Shown: piece after piece, positions 11,406 to 22,439 of the stretch | Position numbering within the stretch: the stretch's first letter is position 1 | Layout: each line of letters opens with the position of its first letter | Source of the DNA: Paguma larvata | Taxonomy: Eukaryota; Chordata; Mammalia; Carnivora; Viverridae | DNA: 64,000 nt | Reading direction: 5' to 3' | Assembly: GCA_030068075.1 (NCBI GenBank) | Contig: CM057834.1 | Location: 96,117,119 to 96,181,118 of the forward strand | Made by a program: the position numbers and the translations under genes | The notes under the pieces: generated by a model | What the model was told of the DNA's origin: nothing | The model's input: the letters and a program-made list of their open reading frames with translations, nothing else | Databases searched by the model: none

Positions 11406-11626
11406 CGGGGCGCCTGGGTGGCTCAGTCGGTAGAGCGTCCGACTTCGGCTCAGGTCACGATCTCGCTGTCTGTGAGTTCGAGCCCCGCGTCGGGCTCTGT
11501 GCTGACAGCTCAGAGCCTGGAGCCTGCTTCAGATTCTGTGTCTCCCTCTGTCTCTGCCCCTCCCTGCTCATGCTCTGTCTCTGTCTCAAAAATAAATAAA
11601 TATTTTTTAAAAAATTTAAAAAAAAA
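11406..11626 (+). mobile_element. CanSINE, sense, close to consensus (youngest-looking copy)
   Basis: The head keeps its CpGs (GGGGCGCCTGGGTGGCTCAG, then CCCCGCGTCGGGCTC). Both internal pol III boxes look intact: A box TGGCTCAGTCGG near 11420 and B-box-like GAGTTCGAGCCCC near 11475. A perfect 14-bp target duplication, AAAGAATTTGGATG, lies at 11392-11405 and 11627-11640. It is the first of four SINEs in a row. Confidence 0.97.
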
Positions 11627-11644
11627 AAAGAATTTGGATGAACA

Positions 11645-11809
11645 GGGCGCCTGGGTGGCTCAGTTGGTTAAGCATCTGACTCTTGATTTTGGCTCAGATC
11701 ATGACCTCATGGTTCCCAAAAGCAAGCCCACATTGGGCTCCTGCACTGATGGGGCAGAGCCTGCTTGGGATTCTCTTTCCCTCTCCCTCTGTCCCTCCCC
11801 CACTCATAC

Positions 11810-11850
<41 letters not shown>

Positions 11851-11879
11851 ATAAATAAAATAAACATTAAAAAAATATA
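11645..11879 (+). mobile_element. CanSINE, sense (second of four in tandem)
   Basis: GGGCGCCTGGGTGGCTCAG is followed by a body with the CTCTTGATTTTGG insertion typical of one felid subfamily, a long (CT)n block and an AAATAAAATAAAC tail. It begins four bases after the duplicated target of the preceding SINE. Confidence 0.94.
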
Positions 11880-11881
11880 GA

Positions 11882-12086
11882 GGGGCACCTGGGTGGCTCC
11901 ATCAGTTGAGCATCCAACTTCAGCTCAGGTCATGATCTACCGTCCGTGAGTTCAAGCTCTGCATTGGGCTCTGCATGGACATCTGAGAGCCTGGAACCTG
12001 CTTCAGACTCTGTCTCCCTCTCTCCCTCCCCTACTTGCTTTCTCTCCCTCTCTCTCTCTCAAAAATAGACATTACAAAAAATCTTG
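11882..12086 (+). mobile_element. CanSINE, sense (third of four in tandem)
   Basis: It starts within three bases of the end of the preceding copy. The head is GGGGCACCTGGGTGGCTCC, and the tail is short with CAAAAATAGACATTAC. Confidence 0.92.
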
Positions 12087-12087
12087 A

Positions 12088-12312
12088 GGGGCACCTGGTT
12101 GGCTTAGTCTGTTGAGCATCCAACTTCAGCTCAGGTCATGATCTAGTGGTCTGTGAGAACCCCTGTGTTGGGTTCTGTGCCGACAGCTCAGAGCCTGGAG
12201 CCTGCTTTGGATTCTGTATCTCCCTTTCTCTCTGCCCTTCCTTGCTCATGCTCTGTTTCTCTCTCTTTCTCAAAAATAAATAAACATTAAAAAATTGTTT
12301 GAAAAAATAAAT
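12088..12312 (+). mobile_element. CanSINE, sense (fourth of four in tandem)
   Basis: The head GGGGCACCTGGTTGGCTTAG is diverged and the tail is AAAAATAAATAAAC. The downstream flank AATTTGCATGAACA (12322-12335) matches AATTTGGATGAACA upstream of the second copy (11631-11644), so copies two to four share one flanking target duplication. Confidence 0.93.
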
Positions 12313-12335
12313 CTTAAAAATAATTTGCATGAACA

Positions 12336-12860
12336 CATGACACTGCATTTTCTGTTAATGACTCACTGAGGTTTGCAGTGATGATGAAGGCTGAAAGACC
12401 TGGTTTGCTGCCCCAGCCCCACTGTCCTGTGCTACCCAGAGGTACCTCCCTGGTTCTCCTACCACAGGAGATGATTCCAGGCCTTGCCCAGGATGTATTT
12501 AAAAACTTCTCAGACAAAAGAGTCATTTTCCAGCTGGTAGAGCCTTCAACCTCATGCCAACCATTTTGCCCCAACTTTGATTACTGTTGTCCTGCCCTCC
12601 ACTGCGTCCCTGACCCCTTTACCTCCCTCGTTATTCTGGGGCTATTGACTGGACCCTCTTGTTTCAGATATTTATTTCTGTTCTGCCTCACAGTCTCCTT
12701 TCCAGTTTTCAACCTTGCCTCCTTTTGCCTGTCCACACCTAGTGAGACACCACTCCTTGCCCTACAGTGAAATCTCATTTCTAACTTGGTATTCTCATCC
12801 AATGTCCCTTTACCCTCTATAGCACTGACCTTGATAGCAAGTATAAATGGCAGCAATTTC
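12336..12860. other. Intronic stretch, pyrimidine-rich, no recognised element
   Basis: A + frame is open at 12378-12770 (130 codons) with no recognisable domain. No convincing splice sites frame it, and I make no gene call. Confidence 0.4.
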
Positions 12861-12876
12861 AATAATCTTAAGGTTA

Positions 12877-13067
12877 CGGGGTTCCTGGGTAGCTCAGTCG
12901 GTTACGCATCCAACTTCAGCTTGGGTCATGGTCTCATGGTTCATAAGTTTGAGACTCACATCGGGCTCTGTGCTGACAGCTCAGAGCTTGGAGCCTGCTC
13001 TCAGCCCTCCCCAGCTTGCACTGTCTCTCTCTCTCTCAAAAAATAAACATTAAAAAAATTCTTTTTA
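12877..13067 (+). mobile_element. CanSINE, sense
   Basis: The head is GGGGTTCCTGGGTAGCTCAG and the (CT)n block is shortened. The target duplication is AATCTTAAGGTTA (ending 12876) and AATAATAAGGTTA (ending 13080), imperfect. Confidence 0.92.
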
Positions 13068-13343
13068 AATAATAAGGTTAGGAGACCATCAGTCTTTGCA
13101 AATGCATGGCATTGTTCAATGAAGTCTGTCTATAGGAAAAAAAAACAGAAATCAAGCCACAGATAAAAACAATTATGTCTGCTAACGAGGAAGTATCCCA
13201 TTATCAGGAGGTGCTAAAGCAGCATCAGCTTTTATTTATATTTAGTTAGTATCTTCAATGCTCAGGTTACCATAAAGTAGATCTTGTCCCATGAGGACTT
13301 TGCATGTGGAGTGGAATTGGATATAACTGAGAGAGTGGCTATT

Positions 13344-13520
13344 CATTTACTCACTGATTTAAGAATTATTTATTGAGTACTTACTATGTTCTGGGGCCAA
13401 AGGTTACAGAGATGAAGAAATGGTTTTCTCCCAGCTTTCAAGGAGCTTATGGCCAGTTGGGAATAATATAAATGATAATAATGCTCCTTGCATTGTGAAG
13501 CACAGTAAACACTAGAAAAC
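13344..13520 (-). mobile_element. L2 3' end, antisense
   Basis: The L2 terminus read backwards (ATTATTTATTGAGTACTTAC) is followed by CAAGGAGCTTATGGCCAG, the reverse of the usual transcript-end block of L2. Confidence 0.65.
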
Positions 13521-13756
13521 AAAACAAAACACTCATGTTATTTTGTTGTAACCAAAAACCCCAGAGATTGGGCAACAGACTTCTTAAAACATGTCTCACA
13601 GAAGTTCATAAGGGTCTGAACGAGCGGCACCGAAATTTCTCATTATCTACCCTGCTGATTAAAACTTTCATGCCCGCTTGCCCATAAACATATTTACGTA
13701 CCAAATCTATCATGTACCACTCTACTCATATATTATGTACATTATAAAGTATGACT

Positions 13757-13978
13757 GGGGGCGCGTGGGTGGCTCAGTCAGTTGAGTGTTCAACTTTGGC
13801 TCTGGTCATGATCTCATGGTTCATGAGTTTGAGCCCCACATTGGGCTCTGTGCTGACAGCTCAGACCCTGGAGTCTGCTTCAGATTCTGTGCCTCCCTTT
13901 CTGCCCCTTCCCTGCTTGCACTCTGTCTCTCTCTTGGTCTCTTAAAAATGAATAAATGTTAAAAAATTTTTTAAAAAT
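13757..13978 (+). mobile_element. CanSINE, sense
   Basis: GGGCGCGTGGGTGGCTCAG is followed by the body and an AAAAATGAATAAATG tail. No clear target duplication was found. Confidence 0.93.
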
Positions 13979-13979
13979 A

Positions 13980-15299
13980 AATTACTAAAATAGATCTTTT
14001 AAAGGATAGGTTTTTAAAAATAAATCGAATTTCTAATGTCCTCTGCTTGTGCCTCACGGCTCTCCTTCAGCACCTCCTGAGTGGACAGCTCCACTCTGAC
14101 ACCGCCTGTCAGGTCCCCAGAAAGTCCTCACTATTGCTGGTCAAGAATCTGGACTTTGTTCATCCAGAACTAAGGGCACACCACAAGTGACAACTCCAAA
14201 AGATATCATGTGATAACCCAGACATTTCCGGAAGGATGACTGGTAACCACCAGGCTCAATTTCCCTGTGAATATGTCAATGCAAAAGGCCAAATTATTTC
14301 GAAGTTGCTTAGTGAGCATAGAATTAGAACAAATGGAACTGTGGTCTGTGGGGACCTTTCGTCAAGCTGGAATAACTGATTGAACTGCCCTTCTCCTCTC
14401 CAGGGATGTTTCTGCCTGAATAACCAGCGCTGGACCTCAAATAAATGCTGACATGTTTTACTTTTAGCTTTCCTTTTTCTAGAATCATTTCAGACAACTG
14501 CCCTTCTGTTAATACATCACCACCTCAGAAAACGGGAATGCACTTGATTGGAATGAAACTTTAAAATGTTAATTACATTCACGTCCTGGGGATTCAGCCT
14601 AAAGAGACAGAATTGCTTTGCTTCAGGCTGAAGCATGTCTGAAGACTCTGATCCTTGGGGCTCCTCTGTTGTTATAGGGCTCCTACCCAATTAGGATGAG
14701 CCAAATCCTGCTGGCCCTGGGGACGGGGCTTCATTCCTTCTAGAACTCTCCTTGGTGGGAGGGTTGCAACTTCTAGTTTGGTTTAGGTTTTATCTTGTGA
14801 GATAAACCTTCATTCTCAGTCCACTGGAAAGGTGAGCCCCCGAAACCCCCTGGGGAGATATTCAGCCACATCGTGAGCTAGGAAGAGGACTCACCCCTCG
14901 GATGATAGCAGCTTACACAGTCATTAAGATTCTTTTTTTTTTTCATGTATCATTTCAACCAATATCATACCATATTCTTCTTTCCCAAGAGGAAACTAAT
15001 CTGTTTTTTTCTTCTGCTGGAAGTTATGATATGGCAGTATAAAAAAAAAGAAAAAAAACTTGAAACTGCTCTAAGACTTTTGGAACCCCTTAAATAATAC
15101 ATTCAACCACCACCACCATTTTACATTAATGAAGACATTTGCAAACATATTTTGTGCTGGCTGGCTGGTTATAAATTGGCATTCACTTATCTAGATGTCA
15201 CTCTATCCTACATGTCTCTAAGAATGAAAACGAACAACACTGATTAAATAAGAGAGTATTTTAATACCTCATAATATAACAACCTTATATATTTAATTT
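13980..15299. other. Intronic stretch without a confident repeat call
   Basis: T-runs lie at about 14932-14943 and 15004-15012. The segment 14040-14460, ending near CTCAAATAAATGCTGAC, could be an unplaced old LTR or DNA-transposon relic, but I see no diagnostic ends. Confidence 0.35.
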
Positions 15300-15313
15300 A
15301 AAATTATGGTTTA

Positions 15314-15519
15314 TGTGGTACCTGGGTGGCTCGGTCGGTTGAACATCCAACTTTGTCTCAGGTCATGATCTCACAGTTCATGGGTTCGAGCCCCACATCA
15401 GGCTCTCTGCTTTCAGTGCGGAACCCACTTTGGATCCTCTGTCCCCCTCTCTTTCTGCGCCTCCCCCACTTGCACTCTCACTCTCAAAAGTAAATAATAA
15501 GACATTTAAAAAATAAAAT
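15314..15519 (+). mobile_element. CanSINE, sense
   Basis: GTGGTACCTGGGTGGCTCGG is followed by a body with diverged 3' half. A perfect 14-bp target duplication, AAAATTATGGTTTA, ends at 15313 and lies again at 15520-15533. Confidence 0.94.
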
Positions 15520-15559
15520 AAAATTATGGTTTAAGTATAACAGTACCAACACAAAAATA

Positions 15560-16090
15560 GTTTATTTAAAAATAGCAGTTGAACTTTATATTGCGTATGT
15601 GCATAATTTGCATGAAAGAAAGAAAAAATGTAGTTTATGAAAACTATTAGAGTGAACTTGATTAACTGTGTTCTTTGAAGGAAAGATAGAGCAAAAATCA
15701 GTAAAAAGTAAAAAGAAAAAAATCAGATGTTAGAAGAAACAGTTTACTGACCTCATAGGGTTTTAATTCAGTGATTCATGAATCAGGCATCATCCAATCT
15801 AGCAGTTAGAAAATATCCATACAAGGTGAGTGACTTTTATAGACAGAGGGGAGCAGGAACAAGGAAGTTACACTGGGTGTTTGCTGATTGGCTAAAGCAG
15901 GGTCACTTCCCTCATATGGAGCAAAGGGGAGACTTAGAGCCACATCAAGTAACTTGTGCTGAGCAGACAAAAGCCAATTGGTTGACTAGAGCTTTCCTTT
16001 TCTGGGAGAACAGGGTGTAGAAACTTTAAGTTTTGGGTTGCCAGTGTGAGGGTTAACATGAGTGACTCCATCTTGGACCTAATCTGGTGA
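15560..16090. mobile_element. Possible LTR remnant
   Basis: The segment carries CCAAT-type boxes (GCTGATTGGCTAAAGC, AGCCAATTGG) and GAGTGACTCCATCTTGG, a composition common in retroviral LTRs. Ends, family and orientation cannot be fixed by eye. Confidence 0.25.
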
Positions 16091-17071
16091 CGTTAACGTG
16101 AGTTTAGTACTAAAGGAAAAGGCTTCAGTAGCTATTTTAACGCATGCCCATGTATTTTTGTCCTTAGTTGTGATAGTAAACATACTCAGAAACATGCACA
16201 GTCAAAAGAATTTCTCCCCTGCAGATAAAGTCAAGAGTCAGCTCTTGGTTGTGTTAAATTCTTGGTCCATCTGTTCTAATGGAAAGTGAGTCATAGAGTT
16301 TGGTGATTTTATTATGTCCCATGAACTGCTTTTCTCCTGGGTCACTGGCTACTATAAAGCAATGAGGGAGTGGTGTACAACCATGTCTTCACCATGAGTT
16401 CAAGGGATGGAGAGCCCTCAGAGTACTCAGCTCAGCACCCCACACCCTCCTCACCTGGAGTCCCCAGAGGAAGAGGTTGGTGGGGGGAGACATTCCCTTA
16501 TGGCAACTGGCCTCTGGAGGTTTGCAATGGGAGGAGTGGGGGAATGACTGGCCTGGTCTTCTTGCCTTTTCCTTGGTCCCCACCTCCCCCACACCTTACC
16601 CAATGTCTGAGCAGGAGCTGGTTATTCAAAGACAAAGGTGGATGAGAAGTAAGAGCAGAACACCAAAGACCCCATTCCTATTCTGTCCCTCTAGGTCTAC
16701 TCCTTTCTTGAACCAAACCCAAGCCACCAGTACATATGCACAAGTTCAAAACCCCCACCCAGTGGTGCCAGGGACTGCTCTCCATTTTCCCTTTTATTGG
16801 TATTTACTCCCTATAGTCCCTCCAAGGCTGCTCTTGGTAGGAACCCCAGCTGTCAATCATGAGTACAACATGTTCTTACACACACACATAGAACTTTCCG
16901 AAAGTTGAAAATAAGTCCATGGGGATTCTATGAAATGATATTCAGCAGGATGGGTAGAGACAAGGGCTATTGCCAATGGAAATTTATCAAAGCTTAAGAA
17001 ATGGCTATGTTTTCCGTTACTCCTGTGATCAAGGCACACATTACCCTGTTTTCTTTTTTTTCCTTCCACAG
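16091..17071. other. Intron flank upstream of exon A, no transposon seen
   Basis: It lacks repeats and includes the pyrimidine tract of the exon A acceptor. The overlapping frames at 16370-16645 and 16477-16908 are chance readings with no recognisable content. Confidence 0.5.
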
Positions 17072-17242
17072 GGAATTATTGGAATGCTGCCTCTTTCCCA
17101 AACCCATCATCCTACCTGCACTTCTCCACTTTCCAAGGGGAGACCAGCGCCGACATTTCGTTCTACTTCAAAACATTAATCCCCCGGGGAGTGTTTCTTG
17201 AAAACTTGGGCAACACAGATTTCATCAAACTGGAACTGAAAT
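17072..17242 (+). CDS. CNTNAP2: CNTNAP2 internal coding exon A (start of laminin-G domain 3 of CASPR2)
   Basis: This 171-nt exon encodes part of CASPR2, a single-pass neurexin-superfamily adhesion protein of neurons that organises Kv1 channels with contactin-2. The acceptor is a strong pyrimidine tract ending CCACAG at 17071 and the donor is GTGAGT from 17243. The frame starts with two bases (GG) finishing a split codon, then reads [17 protein letters not shown] through FIKLELK and ends with one base (T) of a Ser codon. The segment [19 protein letters not shown] is the beginning of a laminin-G fold, and I recognise it as CASPR2 rather than CNTNAP1, 3, 4 or 5. There is no stop in frame and no sign of decay. 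The same DNA is open in the other two + frames, but only this one joins exon B. The human exon number is probably about 16; I did not verify it. Confidence 0.95.
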
Positions 17243-18397
17243 GTGAGTATAAACTCTGTCAACTTGCGAATGGCCCCCCTCTCTTGTCACTTCAGGCTGG
17301 TCCTAACCCTGATTATATAATCTGATTGGATCTGAACATTGGTGGTTTCCTTTGTTTGGGAGATGATGCTGGAAGGTAGCTACATAAATGTGAAAAAGAC
17401 CTTGGCTCCCTGCCCTCACATTGCTCCCCAGAAAGCAGGCACATCAAGAGACTCCCACACAGTGCTACTCCAGGAAGGAGATGAGAGAATAAATTGCTCT
17501 GGTAACAGGGGGGAAGAGTGCATATTCAGAGCTTCTTTATGTGTATGTTTCTTTTCCAAGGAGACAGGGTAAAGAGGAAACAGAGGATTGTATAAGTGAC
17601 CAGGAGTAAGAAATAAGATACTGAGAAGAATAATACAATAAGGAAAAGAAGGATTATAAAAATGAACATGTGTATGAGTTAAGGAAGTAGTGTAGATGCA
17701 AGATTGTGTCATGCAAAGAAACTTTGAGTTGGAAGCTTTCTAGCAGAGGACCCAAACCCACACACCCTCCAAAGGTTCTGAGTTTATTTAGCTAAGGGTA
17801 CATAAAAAAGCCTCATCAGAGTGAGAGCAGATACTCCCTAGCTCAGCCCAGCTTGCCTTAGATCCCAAAGACCCTCATGAGGTCATCCAGTCTGGGGAAT
17901 GCCGTCTGTAGAAGGTAGGGGTTCACTGGATGTGAGAAGGGCAGGTCTCACTATTCCAGGGCCCTATTATCCTTGGGGCAGAAATTTGGCTTCTGTAATC
18001 TACAGTCCACAAACCTCCAAGCTGGGGGAATATTGATACATGCCAAGCTCTCTTGGCCATTCAGACCAAGAAAGTATCAGCACAGATGACAGATGTGACC
18101 AAAATGGGTATACAAGTCAAGGCCCCTGGGTCCCTTCACACAATCTCAGTGCCCCTCCCCACATCAAAAAGTCCCCTTCCTCCTAGTCTGTTTCCTTTAT
18201 CCGAGTGCCTGTGTTACTGGCTCTGGTCTGAGAATCATCCCAAACCCATTCCCCAGAAATATCTGATGGAATATTTCTTCTCTCTTTCTGTAGTTGTAAT
18301 TATGTAATGCGGTCTTTTAAAAAGGGAATCTCAGGCAACATTTTTCTGCTGTAATCCTATGGCATTCTTTTTGTAAAATAGTGGACTGTGATTAGCA
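17243..18397. other. Intron flank downstream of exon A, no transposon seen
   Basis: This is single-copy-looking sequence with no named repeat or exon. Confidence 0.45.
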
Positions 18398-18560
18398 CAC
18401 TTTTTGGAGTTCACATTCTCCGGTCGAAATCCAAGTCCTTGGATAAATTGCTTAATCTCTTTGAATTCCAATTTCCGGATTTGTAAAATGGGGGTGGTAA
18501 CTTGTGGGACTGTTATGATAATAGAATATGGATACTCATGAAGCATTTACTTCAGCATCT
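18398..18560 (-). mobile_element. MIR SINE, antisense
   Basis: CTTGGATAAATTGCTTAATC, then GGATTTGTAAAATGGGGGTG and GTTATGATAATAG follow the reverse MIR order. Confidence 0.75.
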
Positions 18561-18679
18561 AGAAGGCGTCGATATAGTGTTCCTCAGGATGTTCATTATA
18601 AATCTAACCCAAGCCAGATCTGATTGAAAGGGAAGAATGAGATATTCTAGCCCTAGAATTAAAAAGTAAATAAATAGTC

Positions 18680-18765
18680 AGGGGCACCTGGCTGGCTCAG
18701 GATTGTAGGTTCAAGTCCCACATTGAATATAGAGATTACGTAAAATAAAATCTTTCAAAAAAAAA
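18680..18765 (+). mobile_element. Short older-type carnivore tRNA SINE, sense
   Basis: GGGGCACCTGGCTGGCTCAG is followed, after an internal deletion, by the B-box-like GTAGGTTCAAGTCCCACATT and ATAGAGATTACGTAAAATAAAATC with a poly(A) tail. It lacks the (CT)n body of the felid copies and looks like the older carnivore tRNA-Lys SINE form. The flanks AAAAAGTAAATA suggest a target duplication. Confidence 0.8.
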
Positions 18766-18771
18766 AAAGTA

Positions 18772-20045
18772 AATAGCCATCCTGTCTTTAGAATTATTTT
18801 AAAGGATTTTTCACTTAGCCCAGTGAAAATTAATGGGATCAAACTATTTTCTGACTTCCACATCAGTTGGATTGGATTTTAGAAATACCTCATGACAAAA
18901 AAGAAAATTGACAATCTCTCTTTGAGTAATTCTGTAGCTTCTGTAAAATGACTTAGATTCACCTCATCCTTGTTGTGTATCCCTACGTTTTGTAAGCCTG
19001 CGTCTGGGCTGAAAAGAAGACAAGACCAGGTATAGACAGAGCAAGTGTCCCTAGCACCTGCATTGTAGAATTTCAATTATTTCTGATGATGAAAAATTTG
19101 CAGAGACGTTCTCAAAGTTGCCCCAGTCTTTTCACAGTATGAAGACTGTGTGGCAGAGGGCGAATTATAGCCTCACTTTGCCATAGAATTCTTTTTTGTC
19201 CTGCTGTTTCCTTGCAGTAAAGAAGTGTGGGGACATTCAGACTAGAGGCTGGCCTCTGCTCAGGGTCCTCCGGAGCTTCTAGCGATTACTAAGGGTGGAA
19301 GTAAGATCCCCCAATGGTAGAGATACCCAATGCCCATCGTTATAGAGCGTCTCCATTGAGGTGCAAAGGAATCTACAGGAGACAAAAAGGCAGGTCTCTG
19401 TATTTGAGAAAGCAATTGCTTCAAAGCAAACAAGAAGCGATGCTTTCATGAAGAACATAGAAACAAACAAATAAACAAACCAACAAACATCGAGGCTTGC
19501 CATTGCCCCACTCATCACATCACTCCAGACTCTTCTCTGCAGCATGCATGAGCAGTGTGTGGAGATGGAGCATTCTCCCAGACACATCTCCTCCATGCCC
19601 GATGAGGTGTTCTGCAGACCTAACTATTGTGCCAGGCAATGGCTGGCTGCCTGAGGAAGCTCAGGAAAGATGGTTCCTGAAATTACTCTTCTAAACACTT
19701 TCTCTGCTGTTTTTCCCCCTTTAACTTGGTAAGCTTTCTGATCCCTTTCTGGTAGGAATTCAAATTTTGTTTCTATGTTTGTGTCTCCAAGGAATTTTGT
19801 CACAGTTCGTGCCTACACAGTTCATGCCTTCCAGAATAACATTTCTGTTAATTAACTACATTGTGCCCTCCTGTCAGGAGTAGAAGATTCTTGACTCTAG
19901 GAACAGTGAATCAGTTACACTAAGTTAATGAGATATCATCAACATCTTACTGTGCAAGTAAAAAAACTTACATGAGAAAATTAGACTGATGTTACTCATT
20001 AGCATATTTTACAGGTAAAATTTTAAGGCTGTATTTCTCTTACTA
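18772..20045. other. Intronic stretch with no recognised element
   Basis: There is an AAAC-rich run at about 19460-19490. The minus frame at 19279-19596 (105 codons) has no recognisable content. Confidence 0.4.
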
Positions 20046-20049
20046 TCTA

Positions 20050-20170
20050 TATTTATTCACTCACTCAGTGAGTGTTTATTGAGTACCTACAATGTCCCAG
20101 ATGCTGTGCAAGGTGCCGAGGGAATGTTGTCAAATTAAGCATGGTTTCTTTCCCTTGGAGGGAAATCAGA
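20050..20170 (-). mobile_element. L2 3' end, antisense
   Basis: TATTCACTCACTCAGTGAGTGTTTATTGAGTACC carries the L2 terminal region in reverse; the key block is TTTATTGAGTACCTACAATG. Confidence 0.65.
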
Positions 20171-20224
20171 GTTCTTTGTGTTTGTTTTGAAAAGTAGACA
20201 AGTAAATCAGTAGTTACGATAATA

Positions 20225-20420
20225 ATAAAAATAGCTCGACTTTCACTCACTATGTCTCAGGCACTGTTCCACAGATTTTAGGTAAATCATCTCACTTACT
20301 TTCGTAATGAACCTTCGAAATTGGTGTGCCATTAACATCTCTAATTTACAGATGAGGAAACTGAGGCACGGGGCAAGCAAGTTGCCAAGGTCCCACAACT
20401 AGGAAGTGGCAGACATTTTT
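20225..20420 (+). mobile_element. MIR SINE, sense, near full length
   Basis: It contains GTCTCAGGCACTGTTCC, ATCTCACTTACTTTCG, CAGATGAGGAAACTGAGGCA and AAGTTGCCAAGGTCCCAC in the expected order, so it is one of the best-preserved MIRs here. Confidence 0.85.
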
Positions 20421-20519
20421 TTTGTCTGTCCCAGAGTCATTGCTGTTAACACCAAAGCGCACCACCTCCCAGAACACAGTGAGTGCCTGAGAGCAACTGA
20501 CTGGAGGACAGGAGTGTTT

Positions 20520-21345
20520 CCAGGGAGTCGTGCTTTAATTCAGTTCTGCTGGGTGAGCAGGAGCCAGTAAGGTGAAGCAGCAGAGGATGAGTGGGGTTCA
20601 GGAAGGAAAATGTAGGATGAGGAGTACACCAGTGAGTGAGGGTGTGTGGGACAGAACCCAAGGACTCACAAGAGTGTGGCTACATCAGGGAGCCTGTGTT
20701 GGGAAATAGAGAGCAGGAGCCAGAATGGCCAGCGTGGGTAGACCACTCGATGTGCTCCAGGCTCGGGGACAGATGTGGCTTAACTTGACCCTGACAGTTA
20801 CAGTGAGCAGGGGCAGAACACAATCAGATTTGCATTCACCAGAGAGAAGATGGAAAGGTGACATGAAATGATGGGGGGCTATGTTAAGATGGAGGCAGAG
20901 TGAATGTAAGAGGAGAGACATCAACAGAGGGGTAGAGATGTAAGAGACCCTTAGAAGATACATTCCACTGATTTTAACAAAATGGCTGTGAGAATAAGGT
21001 GGAAAGGAAGGTTCTAGAATGAAACTAGTGTTTCCAGTTATGATGATTGTGCATGTGGAGCATTTTTACTAAGAAATATAGTATTCAAGGGCAAAATGCA
21101 AATTACATTTGGATATTTTGAGTTTGCACGTCTGCAGGATATAATAGTATCTATCCAGGTGGACACGTCTAAAGGGGGCTGTATATACAAGTCTGGATCC
21201 CAACAGAGACATCAGAGTCAGAAATACAGTTTGAGAATCATCATCACAAAGAGAATCATCAGGAAATAAGTATTTGGTGCCTTCAGCATGAATGAGATTG
21301 CCCAGGACAAATGCGTAATTTTTCACTTACAGAAAAAAAGAGGGC
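20520..21345 (-). mobile_element. L2 LINE ORF2 (reverse transcriptase) relic, antisense
   Basis: On the minus strand the frame open at 21069-21326 reads LGNLIHAEGTKYLF followed by PDDS. This aligns in order with the stretch of L2/CR1 reverse transcriptase around its catalytic YADD box, the first box residues being altered here. The adjoining sequence to 20520 on the + strand matches reverse-read L2 ORF2 by block order. Stops and frameshifts occur throughout, so it is a dead relic. Confidence 0.65.
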
Positions 21346-22055
21346 CAAGAATGAAAACCACACTTAAGGGATAGACGAAAGCAAAATAGCTTGTGAAAGA
21401 TGGGCAGAGAAGTAGGAAGACAGTGATATCCCAAGGATCAGATAAAGAAAGAATTTCAAGAACGACAAAAAAAGAGCTTGTAGTACTGCTTAACTGAGTG
21501 GTCCCTAAAATAAGGACATAAAGTGTCCATCAAGTTGAACATGTAGAGACCACTGTCAAAAAGTAAGACAGTGTGGGCTGAGTGGAGGAGTGGGATATGG
21601 GGCAAAGGGGTATGAGGCTTTGCCCATTGTTCTTGTAGCTGTTCTAAGTGGTGGAGTCTTAAGCACACGTATACTTTAAGGAGGAGAATCCAGTAAACAA
21701 GAAGAGATTGAAAGAATGGAAGAGAAGTACAGTCTGAAATAGTGAGACTCCCCCAAGGAGCTGGAAGTGAATAAGATCCAGAATCTGGACATCTGAAGGG
21801 GCTGAGAGAAACAGGCCCAAGTAAGGAGAAGAGGATAAGCCACAAACGAGTGGGTCTTTTCCAAATCAGTAAATGACTTTGTATTTGTTCTTTTGTTGGT
21901 TGGTTGGTTGGTTAGTATTTTTGAGATAGCAGAGTGCTCTGAAAATATTCACTAACAGCCATGGATATATCCATGTATTTTTTCAGTTACCCCTAGGAAG
22001 CTATACTTGACTTGTCTAGATCCCTTTTCTGGCTAAGATGGTAACCATGACCATG
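21346..22055. other. Intronic stretch, purine-rich, with (GGTT)n
   Basis: It is mostly purine-rich on the + strand. A small (TTGG)n repeat of five units lies at about 21894-21913. The minus frame at 21456-21845 (129 codons) has no recognisable domain, and this stretch may be further decayed L2. Confidence 0.4.
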
Positions 22056-22059
22056 GTTG

Positions 22060-22180
22060 CATCATCAGGCCACCACTTACTAAGCACCTGCCAGGTCAGA
22101 GGCAGTGGGTGGACCCTGGAGAGGCTACAGTGAAGACAAGGGAACCCAACATCCTCACCTAATGAAGGAGACAAACACAT
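22060..22180 (-). mobile_element. L2 3' end, antisense
   Basis: CCACTTACTAAGCACCTGCC followed by GGCTACAGTGAAGACAAGG is the reversed L2 terminal block. A sense MIR follows it immediately. Confidence 0.55.
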
Positions 22181-22184
22181 TAAT

Positions 22185-22400
22185 AACAGCACAGATATAT
22201 GACTTTTGTTGAGTTTCTTAAGTGCCAGGTGCTGTTCTAAAGCTTTTATAGATATCAAAAGTTTTAGGTTTTATAACAAGTTTTATCCACATTTTACAGA
22301 AATGGAAAGGAAACTGGGGCACATAGTTCACACATCTGATTCCAGACTTTGTGCTTGTGATTATTAAAATACAGTAAATTAAAATGATAGCCTTAGGTAC
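22185..22400 (+). mobile_element. MIR SINE, sense
   Basis: GTGCCAGGTGCTGTTCTAAAG, then CATTTTACAGAAATGGAAAGG and GAAACTGGGGCACATAG match the MIR core. Confidence 0.75.
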
Positions 22401-22439
22401 TCTACACATCCAGAGGAGAGGTACATAACCCTTCCCAGG

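Larger units (their letters stand above)
1..17071 (+). other. CNTNAP2: CNTNAP2 intron upstream of exon A (3' part)
   Basis: At least 17 kb of intron precede exon A; its 5' end is outside the window. It contains eleven CanSINEs, ten of them in gene orientation, plus old L2, MIR and L1 fragments and two possible LTR remnants. I found no other exon with splice sites and a conserved reading frame in it. The last 60 bases form the pyrimidine-rich acceptor of exon A. Confidence 0.9.

Noticed and set aside
11406..11500. tRNA-Lys-like sequences at the start of each SINE as tRNA genes
   Set aside because: They have A- and B-box-like motifs but are joined to the CT-rich body and A-rich tail of a SINE and do not form a complete cloverleaf.
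11403..11858. A 151-codon + frame resembling frames at many other positions
   Set aside because: It runs through two adjacent CanSINEs. The apparent similarity to other frames in the window is due to the shared transposon, not to a gene family.
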